Part shown: one piece after another, positions 12,249 to 24,413 of the stretch
Position numbering within the stretch: the stretch's first letter is position 1
Layout: each line of letters opens with the position of its first letter
Assembly (NCBI GenBank): GCA_035578155.1
Contig: JAPWDM010000008.1
Span: forward strand, 18,482,842-18,546,841
Direction: 5' to 3'
Origin: Brachynemurus nebulosus
Lineage: Eukaryota > Arthropoda > Insecta > Neuroptera > Myrmeleontidae
DNA length: 64,000 nt
The notes under the pieces: model-generated
What the model saw: the letters and a program-made list of their open reading frames with translations, nothing else
Databases searched by the model: none
Told to the model about the DNA's origin: nothing
Program-made: the position numbers and the translations under genes

Positions 12249-14564
12249 CTGTTTAAAAAATCAAATGACAAGGGGCCTTACACAGTTTCACGAATATAAA
12301 TAAAGTTTATATGAACAAATAAACACACATAATAATAGACGTTAGATGTCTGCTTAACAGTAAAAGTACATTTATAAAAGTATACATATATGCACCTTAT
12401 ATGCACTTACTGCAAACTTATATAATATTATCTTGGTTTGTATATATATTATGTATGTATATGCATACACAATTTATTGTATAAATGATACGTAGAATAC
12501 AGTATCAATCGCAGTAAAGAATTGTTTGAACTTGTTTATGGGAAATCAGATGTCAGTATATAGAACTGTACAAAATTCAAATGTAGGTAAGGCGTAAGAT
12601 TGGTCAATTTCAAACTCGGGAATTATGCGTCATAATTCTCTGTTCTGGACGGTAACATTTTCAAAAATTAACTAGAAATGCAACAAAATTAACAATAAGA
12701 TAGTAATCGATAAGCTACGAAAAAATTTTTAGTTTGTTTCACTTAACCATTTCTAATTTTAGTAAAAACAAAGAGATTTTAAAAAACCAATAATTAGCTT
12801 CAAATTTTATCTTTGTGTTATCTTGTTTTCAGTTATTAAGCACGGTTTTAATTTTTTTTTTAAATCAACCCTTATAGATGTGATTTGAATTAAGGAAATT
12901 AATTGAATTATGATAATTTGGGTGTGAAATTCTTATTTCTGCTCTTGATAAAGAAATTCCGTTTAGAAATATGATTGATTTAACAAGTTCTTTTTTATTT
13001 TGGTCGTACTCACTTAGCTTTGATGAAGATGAAAAGGACGACGTCAAAAACCAATAAATTGCTTCCAATTTCATCATCTGATCGTTTTTCTTCCGGTTTT
13101 TAAGGTACTGAAAAATTTTAGTTAATTTTTTTATAACATCAATCTAAGAAATTACTATGTTCTCAATCAAAGTTAATGGAAGTGATTTGGATAATGGTGT
13201 TTGGTTGGGATGAAGTTATTTGGCTGTCAACTTTTTATTTTTGTTCTAAAAGTAACGAAGTTGCCAATACCACATTAGTCTTTTTTCGTATGATCTTACC
13301 CGGAGAAAATCCAGTCCTTGGAATGTATCAAAAATTGCACTAAAAAAGATTGTATGAAATTTTTTGTTTGAAAGAAAGTCCCGGAAAACCATTATAAGAT
13401 TTGAATTCATCCAGAAAGGAGTTCAATTTCTTGTGACCCACCCTTCCCACTCCTTCGTGAATCCGCTCTCCTCTACAAGTTATTTTGGAATTAAATTGCG
13501 TCGTTTTTTCGCAATTATTGAAAAGTATTTACTAAAAAGTATCCAGAATTTTTTGAATCACATTGTACAACCGCATTTAAGAACACAAAATAAACAAGAC
13601 AACAACAACACTTTACCAAACGCAACCCGCCGTACCGTGCCGGTATAGCATGGTACTAACAAAAATTTGCTATTGTCATTTTACTAAACTATGTTCTCTC
13701 TGTCATTATTTTAAATGATCTACTATACACGAGTTAGACAATGAGCGAAGATATTGTTGATATTGTTTGCACTGTGTGAGTAAGTGAGTGAGTGAGTCTC
13801 ACGTATCGTATGTTTGATGTTTGCATTGCACGTGTAATTCCCACGTTTGTCTGCGCTCGTACGTACGTATACAGTGCTGTTATAAAGAAGGTACTTATCC
13901 CCACCACCATTCACTACTCAGTATACATATGTATGTGTGTACTTACACGTATGTGAATATGTAAACTCATTTGTTTAGAGTTATATTAATGATTCTTTAA
14001 TGTTTATTCGGTTTCAATGTTGAAAAAAATGCGTACTCGCTGCTTAAAATTGTAATGATTTCTCCTACGTGTGAGTTCCTAAGACAGAGTTATCCAAGCT
14101 TTTTTTATCTCAGAATACCTTTTAAAAATAATTTTTTTTATCGTGTTGTACTCCTTGAATTTTCATGACACTTGGTGTAGTAATTAAGTTATTAAGATAC
14201 AGTTACTGAATTTTTTTTTGAAGTGGTCACTCGATTGGAACCCTATAAAAATAACACTAGATCAGATATTTTCTTTGTTATTATCCTTAATAACGAGGAC
14301 TGGTACGATAATAAATATGTCTAATACTTTTGAGTGTGTTTGCCTTACTACTTCTTGGTTAAAACCACTGTAATCTTACTACTTTAAATATACAACCGCT
14401 GTAATCGTACTACTTTTGGTACGGTACTGCTGTGATTTCGGTACTTTTGGTGCAGGAATTTGATGGATAAAATTACTAAAGAGGTAAATGGATCTTGACT
14501 AACGGTAGGCCTGAAGTAATATTTTTCTTATCTTTAGTCTTGGAAAAATTTTTCTGTAGATACA
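12249..14564. other. Non-coding stretch with a weak dispersed repeat
   Basis: No gene supported. Part of 12780-13110 shares short blocks with 17850-17930 and 18700-18790 (for example AGAAATATGATTGATT and GCTTCCAATYTCATCAT), suggesting an old dispersed repeat. The frames at 12865-13077 (-), 13364-13648 (+) and 13723-13914 (-) show no domain. A GTGAGTGAGTGAG run lies near 13780-13795. Confidence 0.45.
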
Positions 14565-14679
14565 ATGGTAATAGTGAGGAAAGGATTTTTGGAAAATAAT
14601 CACCAGTTGTGATTATATTCCAAAAATCCTTTCCTTAATATACAACATCAGCAGAAACCCTTTCTAAATGGTAATAGTG
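14565..14679. repeat. Near-perfect 27-bp hairpin between 12-bp direct repeats
   Basis: Arms 14577-14603 and 14609-14635 are complementary at 26 of 27 positions and are separated by the 5-nt loop CAGTT. The unit is flanked by two exact copies of ATGGTAATAGTG (14565-14576 and 14668-14679). The hairpin is too regular to be chance. It could be a very small foldback element whose 12-bp repeats are a target duplication, or a miRNA-like precursor, though its total length of 59 nt is at the short end for that. Confidence 0.75.
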
Positions 14680-15532
<853 letters not shown>

Positions 15533-15559
15533 CCGCCACCATTTAATTTGTGTAGGGCC

Positions 15560-16435
15560 CCCCTATGGGAGTTAAGAGATGAAATTTGGTAAATGGGGCT
15601 CATTTTCGAGGCACCTCATACTATCAAAGTGGGGTCAAATTTTAGCCAAATTTTTTTTCTGACCCGACCTTTAAGGGGGTGGTGGGGGGCGGAAAAGCAA
15701 TAAAACTTTTCCAAACCGGTTTTAAATAATGTTTCGGTCAATTATCTACAACATATCCAAAATTCAGCTTCCTAGGATGATTTGGTGGGAGTAGAGGGGG
15801 GAAAAACGATTTTCGCTGGATCTAACAGGCCCCCAGCCCCCCAGAATTAACGTAGAGGGTTGAAATTTGGTGTGTTGATAAAGTTCGTACCTAGGTTGTG
15901 CTTTTTGGAGGTTTTAATATTTTACCCGCACCCCCCTCATTTTTAAGCTTCAATTTCATGAATTTTCGACGTTTTCGAAGTTTGAACCACTCGCACAGGT
16001 CACACAAATAAAACTAGAGGGCTGAAATTTTGTATTCGGATTGAGTTAGTATCAAGGGGGTGCCTTTTGGGGGTCTCGACTTTTAACCCCTACCCCCACC
16101 ATTTTTATACCCAAAAGAACATGATTTTTCTTGTTTTTTAACAGTTTCGTTCGGGTCAAAATCTCCCCAAATAAACCTAGAGGGCTGAAATTTGGTGTAC
16201 AGGTTAAGCTAATAGCCAGACACTGTTTTTTGGAGGTTTCAACTTTTAACCCTTACCCCCACGATTTTTACGCCAATATTTCCTTAATTTTTTGCTTGTT
16301 TTCTAACACGTCTAGAGACTCTCTAAGGAAACCTAGAGGGCTGAAATTTTGTATGTGTATTCAGTTAGTATCCAGCTAGTGCCTTTTAGGGATTAAACAT
16401 TACTTTTCCCCCCACTTCTCCCATTTTTACATCGG
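15560..16435. repeat. Degenerate tandem repeat, period about 160 bp
   Basis: The phrase 'agagGGcTGAAATTTnGTgt' recurs at about 15853, 16014, 16179 and 16336. Each copy is followed by a 'gccttttngGaggt' block and a 'ttttaaCCCntaCCCCCa' block. A more diverged unit lies at about 15565-15700. The period is 157-165 bp. The units are C-rich on one strand and diverged by substitutions, so the array looks old. The 82-codon frame at 16131-16379 merely crosses two units. Confidence 0.75.
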
Positions 16436-19400
16436 AATTCAGTGGTATTGTAATTGTGTTTTAAATGAATTACTTTTATTCTAACACACAGTAGGCGAAT
16501 AGTAATTTTAAAAAATTTAAAAAAAAAATGAATTTACTTTTTTAACAAAGGCAATACATATAGGTAGTTGCATACATACATATTATATTACATATAGTTA
16601 ATTCTATATGTATACATACATATAAAGTAGGAATTTTGGATTTTTATTATTTATAAAATAATTTTTTATTTTTTATTTATTTATTTATTTTTTTTTTTTT
16701 TTTGAAAGAAAAAATATATTTATAAAGGACTTCCAGTTTAATATTTAAGGTCCTTTTTTAATATTTAAAACTAAAACATAAAGGCAATTGGCGGATAAAC
16801 ATGGGCAGGAATGCCCTCGTACGAATTGTGTTGGTTTTTTCCTGCTACCTGCTTTCGGCACAAAATTGAAATTTACTGAGATACAGCCTTTAAATACTTA
16901 AAACCTTTTTTTAAAGCCTCGATCAGCCGAACCCTCATCATCAGTTTTTAAACCACCAAAATGACAATTCGGTTGTAGACTTTCAATCACATTTCGCTTG
17001 TAGACATTCAATACCGAAGATGAAGGGGAAAATTCGACTACCGTGATGGGGCCCCGCTGCTCACGGCGTTGTTTTTTTTTTTTTTAATAAAAAGAGACAA
17101 AACTGATGACGCGCTTTCGAAAACAATGAAAACAATTATAAAATTTTTTGTTGATTTTATCACTATACATAAATGGTGTGTACATAGTTCATATAATGTA
17201 CAAGTACTTTCCCGTACCGCTCCGGTACTATTACTACTACCAAGTTCCCGTACCCGAGAAGTATATTAGTACATACAAGTTTTGCTTCATTCAATATCCT
17301 ATGTGTATAATAATAAGTAGACGGTATACAAGTGCATTTAGTATACATATATAATAATACGAGGTGGCGTTATGTGGTATAGTGGTTAATGTTACCATAT
17401 TTGTATATGTGGTACCCACTTCGTTCCCGTCTCTCCAGCGGGAAAGCTTGTAAAAGCTTTGTTTTTCTTCACGTGTAGAGTGGCAAGCAGCATACGTACA
17501 TTTTACGCTCATTATGCTTACGCTTGTGCTCTCGCTGTGTAGGTATAATAATTTACGCTTATCATTCAGGTTCGTGCACCCGGTTGCATTGCATACAACA
17601 ACAAAGATCGGGTGTCACTTTTATAGAATCATTAGTACACCAGGGACGGAAACGGTTATAAAATTCGGAGGGGTCACATTTTTTCAATGATATCATAATA
17701 TGTACTATTTTTAACAAACTTTAAAAGGGCTTTTATATTTGCAGTTCTAATCTAGAAAAGACTAAAATTTAACTAAAATGTATTCCTGGCACACGACTAT
17801 CAGCATTTGGTCCTACATGTCTAATATTGGTTAAAATGAGCAAAATGGTATCAAAAGCTTACCTATTATTCGCTTCCAATCTCATCATTTTATCAAATTA
17901 TTTAAGGTTTTTAAGAAATTAGAGAATTGTGGTAAACTTCGTGACGTCACCAAATTAAAAATATTTTTAAAGTTATAGAAATGCACAGTGAGTAGTCCAG
18001 TTCTCAAAAAACACAGACAAAAATAAAAAATTAGTTTAAGTAAAACAAAAAATGGTATTATTATTTTGAAAATTCAAAATGGCGGGCAGAGTTAAAAAAT
18101 TAGTTTTATTGAAACAAAAAATGGTACATAAAGTTTTCAAGGTCGCTGATTATGAATAAAAAGTGAGACAAGAAAAAATTGGAATTGGTGTAAAAAACAA
18201 ATAGGCAATTGGGGCAATAATTTTGTTATTTTAAAATAACCTACATACTTCATACTTTGTTTCAAAAAAACGCAAACCATCAAACTCATAAATATTTCTT
18301 ATAAACAAACCCATTAAGAACACTAAATTTCAGTGTAATAAGTACACCCTATATAAATATTAAATTACCATTTACCACATATGCATAGCGATTACTCATC
18401 TCCTATTTAAACTTCCATCGCATTTGATTCCAAAAACACACGCGCAAACAAACGTTATTAATGAACGACGAGAAGATGCGTGCGAGACCGGTGATCCGCT
18501 AGCTGTGTTTGAACTCTTATATGGTAACCCAGTCGGTATAATGGACTGTCGATTTGCACCAAGGTACAGTGGTGCCCCCCTCTACGGTATTACGGGTAAT
18601 AAGTTCAAAATTACAAACTTCACTTTTCTCATTTTTGTCCGTGTTTCTTGGAAATTCGATTACTGAAAATGGTCTGAATTAGAATGATTAGTTGAATACG
18701 TGTAATTTAGATGTAAAATTTTTATTTTTCCTATCAAAATAAGGAAATTCTTTTTAGAAATATGATTGATTCGACAGAAGTCCTTTTTCTGGTGGATGGC
18801 CAGAAAAGAGTGGCATCGGAAACCCATAATTCGATTCTCCTATTTCACCATTCTCTCATTTTAGAGTTATTTGGAAACGAATTTTCACTTGCTCAGAACA
18901 AAGAACCAATTTTTAAGTTGAATTTAATCGAAAGCTAAATCAACTCATAGTAAAGAAAATTATGTACGGCCTTATGGCACCTTTAAAAATAGTCACACAA
19001 TCATGCAGTTCTTTTTGCTTATTCGCGTCAGTTGCTCGATTCTGTGACAGCGGTTTTAATTGTGCAATACATACTTAATGAATGAAAATGCAATGTATTT
19101 CAAAAGTTTCGAGTTTTTTTTTAATGTTGATCAATTTTATAACACTAATATTCTTTCTCTTTTTGTTACAGGTAAGTTGATATTTTTGCTCCTTCTACAT
19201 TCTTCATTTGTTCGATCCTAATGGTAAGTTTAAATTTACTGTTCAAATTTCAAAAATTACAGTACGAAAATCTTTTAAATATTTAAACTTCCGGTATACT
19301 TTTATTAAAGCAATTCTTTCGTAACCTTGGATATTTCCTACTGTACAAATTACTGATGCTTACATGCATAATTTTCTTTGTGATTAAAACAATTATAATT

Positions 19401-19675
19401 ATAGGAAAAGTCCGAAATCTGAATCACTCGATTCAATCATTACATAACTTAATTACGAAATTAAAGCCAGAAATTAATACAACATAAAAGTTTATTTTTT
19501 ATGGATAAAAATAAAAATTAAAGCACAATTTAGATATCTAAACGACTAATAAAACTAAAGGATTTTGGCCGTAATTGAAGTCTGTGTGACTTCATCTCTC
19601 GTATGGAATTTTAAACAAAGCGGTGATGCCTTACTTCGGCGACGTGTTCAGCTTATTAAGCTCTTAGAGACTTGA
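16436..19675. other. Non-coding stretch with simple repeats and a tRNA-like box
   Basis: It holds TACATA-rich sequence near 16560-16625, T runs near 16689-16703 and 17071-17085, and a possible tRNA-like A box at 17371-17392 (GTGGTATAGTGGTTAATG) without a matching B box. The 80-codon plus frame at 18424-18666 is slightly GC-richer than its surroundings but has no recognised domain. No gene supported. Confidence 0.4.
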
Positions 19676-20151
19676 TCACAGACCAATGAACATATTGTGT
19701 ATTATATAGACTAATTGTTTTGAAAACAATATATAGACTAATTATATAAATGTATAATTGAGGCAGCCAAATACGACCAAGTTCCAACCTAATAGTATTC
19801 TATAATATAGTAATCAATGCAATAACCGATTGTGTTATCCGTAGTAACGTTTTCAAATTATTATTGTCAAAAAATAATATTTATATCGATAATAAAATTT
19901 TACTTTTTTGAGAGGAAACTGTAAAATATTGAAATAGAGAAAGTGATATTCGCTTTATTTTCAAAATACGTACGTATACAAATTATGTCCTGCAATAATT
20001 ATAGTCGCATTTGCTCAAAAATTGGCATTATATTATATTCCTTAAGTCTCACCCGTCTCACCCTGTTACGTACTTTAAGAAAAATGCCTACAAACTGGCT
20101 TTACGCGGCTTTGTCTAGTAGTACAATATAATAGTGTTCATTGGTCTGTGA
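19676..20151. mobile_element. Possible MITE bounded by perfect 17-bp inverted repeats
   Basis: TCACAGACCAATGAACA at 19676-19692 is repeated as its exact reverse complement at 20135-20151. The 476-bp unit is AT-rich and non-coding. A chance 17-bp inverted match at this distance is unlikely, but no target duplication is evident. Confidence 0.4.
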
Positions 20152-20609
20152 AGCTGATAAATGTATTTAGCCGTTAATTACTATGAATATTATTAAATAT
20201 TAACGATTTTTAAGTTTTCATTTTCTATAAATTCAAATATTTTGACATTTTAATAAAAAAATCAGTTTTTTTAATATATTAAATCCATAGTAATTTTAGA
20301 TAAATAATTAAATATTGGATATATAAGACATTTACTATGTCCGGCATAGACATTAGAAATGAAAGGACCTGTAATTTATATTTTACAGAAATGTATATTA
20401 CGCATCCCATAAAAAAAGACAAACACTATAGATAACATATATATTGGCAATAAATATTTCTTTGTCTAAGATGCCTTATGATTTAAAAATAAAATTGAAG
20501 CTGAAAAACGCCATATTGGTAAGTGCAAGTAAAAAAATTCCCTTGTCAAAAAATAGTTATTTTTATTTTTTTAAATACATTTTTCCTTAATTTTTTAAAA
20601 GAAATTATT
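20152..20609. other. AT-rich non-coding stretch
   Basis: Nothing identifiable before the THAP-like exon. Confidence 0.5.
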
Positions 20610-21045
20610 ATGGCAACTTGTTCCGTTTACGGATGTAAAAATTCCGTCAGAAAAAAACTCGAAAGAATAACATTTCAACGTAAGTTTCTTTTTGACATTT
20701 ATTAATAGACATATAATTTTGCTTTTAATTTAGTTTAGTGTCAAAATTTTCCAATATTCCTCATCATAATAAAATTTTTAAACTCGCCTTTTAGAGAATT
20801 GAGCGTATTTTCATATAGTTTCAGTCATAATATTAAAATTTTTTTGTAAAATATATGTAAATCTGTCGATTTTGGTTATTATTTAAAATCAATGGCGACT
20901 ATTTAAAAAATTATTTGCACATGTACTAAATCCATGCTTAATATGCGGATATACGTTAAGCAGTAACACTTTATATAATTTTAGGTTCCTAAAGGAAATC
21001 GAATTAAAAAATCGAATTCAAACTTGGTTTGATGTTTATGAAAAT
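20610..21045 (+). pseudogene. Broken THAP-domain gene, first two exons
   Basis: The frame beginning with ATG at 20610 encodes MATCSVYGCKN, the C-x4-C start of a THAP zinc finger, and continues to ITFQ, where the family usually has ITFHRFP. It then meets a textbook splice donor, GTAAGT, at 20680. A matching second exon follows TTTTAG at 20984: 20986 onward reads FLKEIELKNRIQTWF, which fits the THAP 'FPk..eL...W' segment. The two do not join in frame (one nucleotide off), and the usual H and P are Q and L, so the gene appears dead. No remaining THAP or transposase sequence was found downstream. THAP domains occur in host regulators and in P-element-type transposases; either could be the source. 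Confidence 0.6.
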
Positions 21046-24000
21046 TTTTTAATTTATTTAAATTTTTTTCAAAAATTTTGTGGCTTACATAATCTTTTTG
21101 TGACTGATACCAGCATTTTTCTACGATTTTCTATGGAATTCTTGTTTGCATTCTTGATATTACCTGATGCGGTAAGTATTGGGTTGCATTTAGTCTTCTT
21201 CGTTCAACTTTATCATGATTTTGACTTTCCCTATTTCGTAAGGGGTCCATTATCTTAATTTTTTAATTTTGTTTTCCGCTTGTCTTTTTTGACGTCTTTT
21301 TGACATCCAATTGATATTTAAAGGTTATGTCCTTTTGATGTTTGCTCAGTTGTTTGACAACTGTGTTATTGATTTTCCTGAAGATGATCATTCAAATGAT
21401 TGAAACATGTAGAACAATTTTCTTTTAATTTTAAATTTTTGTTTTAATAATTTTATGCAGGCTGTCGTTAAAATTTGAATTTATTCATTTTACCTGCAGT
21501 TGTAATCTGATAATTTATAAACATTTAATTTTGTTGCCGCCAGTGTCTAGTAATTGCATAACTTTTGCTTCAATAAAACAATGTTGTTACAGGTCCTTTT
21601 ATAATACATAATATATTATATTCTTTCGTCATTGATGTCCGGTTATTAGGTGACTTGACGTCATAATTAATCATACCACGCTAAGTTTTCATCTTCTACT
21701 TCTTTGGTATTTATTGGCTGTTTTCAAAATAATTTTCACTGATTTCTAATTTTTGGTTTAAATTTTAGTTTCCAGACAATACCAGAATTCCGCACTGTAC
21801 TATTTATAATTTAAAATTATCGGACCACTTTTCAACATCACCCTGTAAACTGTTAAAATTTGTGTATGTAACAAACATGATTTTTCAAGTGTTATTACCG
21901 CACACGGTACGTACGTTAAGTGTGAAAATTAAGATAAATTTTGTGTAAAACAAAAAACTCTTAAATGATGAAATTCGTTTTTGTTGAAGATTCGTCAAGA
22001 AGTATCTGTCGGTTTTTGTAAAAAAAAAAGACATTCAACTCGTGTCTCTCTTAAGTGATTTCCTCCCGTTTTTGTTGTCTGTCATTATCCTCGTCATGGA
22101 ACAACTTCAACACCAAGGATTAACACACTGTAAATGAAAATTATATAAAAAAATATCATTTATGGTTTATTTCATTATTTTGAATTGGCGTTTTAGCGTA
22201 ATGTATCAATTAAAAATTTTTTTTCTTTAAATTTGATATTCGTAAAATATGAAGACCGTAAAAAATTGTTTTAATCTTAGCAGGTTTTAGTAAAATTCTT
22301 ACTAGTATCGAAGCCGGCTTTTGATATTTTCATCTATAGGTCAAGCGCCGCAAGGTTCTACTACTAAAAATTCCCAATATTTGACTTTTAGCAATAGATA
22401 AAAATAATTTTGTTTTTTTCCTAAAAAAATCTTGAAAAGAGCAGAAATATGTAGATTCAAGTTCTTCTTAAGTATTTCAGGTATCTCAAAAAATTACTGT
22501 TTTAAGAAAACTTGATTTAAAAAGCCCACCAGAAAATCGTAAATCGTAAATTGTAACGTGATGGCTAATCAGAGTCGCCGAAGGTCTTAGGTCTTAGACA
22601 GTTTGACATAAAAACTGAAATTAAAACAAATATTGAAAAAGAAAATTATATTTTCAACTTCGTTTTTGTTATATTATTATCCCATTTGAAAATTGAATTT
22701 TAGGCCTTCTTACGCATCTGAAAAATTCGTAGGTCCTATTGTGCCTATGTTCCGTCTATTAGATAAGATGACCCTGCGACTAATAACTAGTTTTCTTTTC
22801 CTTAGATTGGTGAAGTTCTATAATTTTTGCTTGCTGATTAACTTAAAACCGGAAGGAAAAATATTTCTAGTCCCTCGAGACTAAACGTGGCACTTTACTC
22901 CCTATTATGAGGGACTAAATTATGTATTTTATTAGTCCCGGAATTGCAAAAATAATTTCATTTGTTGCCGTAATTGAGTAAAAAATTTAGTTGTTTTTTT
23001 GTTTTTGAAAAATAAATTTTTTTCTACTCCTACTATTAAAAGTAACATTTTGTGCACGGCTAACTATATGTAAAAATTAACAATTGCCCACACTTGGAAA
23101 TAGCAGTGGGAAATTATTTCGCACGGCTTAATATAATAAAAAAGTTGGCTATGTCTGATTTAATATATAATGTCATAATATGTAATTCTAAATATATACA
23201 TACATATTATATAAGTTGATTATTTATTATTGTTTCTATAGTTTCAAAGTATGCATTTACAAAAATTTGAACATCTTACCACTAACATTATAAATTTAAA
23301 AAATTTTTACAACTTATTTAAATTTTATTTTAATTATTTATGTTGAATTTTACGAAAAAAATGTGCTCGTAGAAAAAGTATAGTGTAAAATACGTGGAAA
23401 AAGCTTATTTCTCACTTATTGTGCAATATACTATTTTTAAATACAATTACTTTAAATTATATATTTAGGTACACAAAAACAATTTAATTTAAAACTCTTC
23501 ATTGCTTAAAGGAATTAGAAATTTCTAGGAAACAACTAATTTCATTTAATTACAAAAAGTAACAGGAGAAATAAAAAGGGTGATGCACAACTACTAATGA
23601 TCTATGTCCAGACTCTATTACATATATATCTACTTACAACACTCTAGATAGGTACAGATAGCGCCACAATTAACAATTCGGAAAATCAATTCGGAAACTA
23701 TTTTCACTAGTTTTATCAGTACGGGAACATACATACTTACACATGTAATGTAATTTTGTTGATAAAAAAAAAAAAGTAGGGAAGTAGGTACCCATTACTG
23801 TATCCAGTATGTAACAGACGCCCTGTAGCTACATACTGTTGCTGTGAGAGAATTACACAAACACACATAAAATGTAATGAAAGGTGCGATATATACATGT
23901 GAATGCAATGTATACACCAAGTATGTAGTATATATGTGATATCTAAAGGATTGTACACATGAATATTTTTATTCAATTATTCAGTTTTGACTTCACTATT

Positions 24001-24060
24001 TGTAATATCGTAAATTGTGATGGATTCATGTATTTGCTTTAAAAATACTAGACGTAATAC
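21046..24060. other. AT-rich non-coding stretch
   Basis: No gene, transposon end or RNA gene could be supported. The frames at 22693-22884 (+) and 23737-23976 (-) have no domains. A palindrome-like group of CCCTC/GAGGG words lies at 22868-22915. Confidence 0.45.
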
Positions 24061-24413
24061 CCCGTTCACATTATTCCAGTAGCATTCCAGTTCAGTGATC
24101 GAAACCAGCGCTGGAATGTCACTGGAATGTACTCGAATGTATTCATTCCAGTAAGCAATCCAGTCCAGTGATTGGATTGACGATCTATTTTCAATTCCAG
24201 TTAGCTCATGCCAGCGTCACTGGAATAGTGTAGACGGCCAGTCCAGTGCTGGATTCAACGTTGAACAGTGAATAAGCATTGTTATTTTTTGTAATGTAAT
24301 TAAATGACGGGAATGGACCACTGAATGACTGCAATAATGTAAACGACATAATCCAGTCCAGCACCGGACTGGATTAGCTCACTGGATTACTGGACTGGAA
24401 TAATGTGAACAGG
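24061..24413. mobile_element. MITE rich in CCAGT/ACTGG words, 353 bp
   Basis: The ends are imperfect inverted repeats: CCCGTTCACATTATTCCAGT on the left, and CCTGTTCACATTATTCCAGT when the right end is read on the minus strand. The interior is packed with TCCAGT and ACTGGA words in both orientations (about 20 in 350 bp), giving many possible small hairpins. It has no coding capacity. Target duplication is unclear (AT-rich flanks). Confidence 0.75.

Noticed and set aside
17363..17440. tRNA gene suggested by GTGGTATAGTGGTTAATG
   Set aside because: No matching B box and no acceptor-stem pairing; at most a tRNA-derived fragment.
18424..18666. 80-codon plus frame with a GC-richer middle
   Set aside because: No domain, no convincing splice sites.
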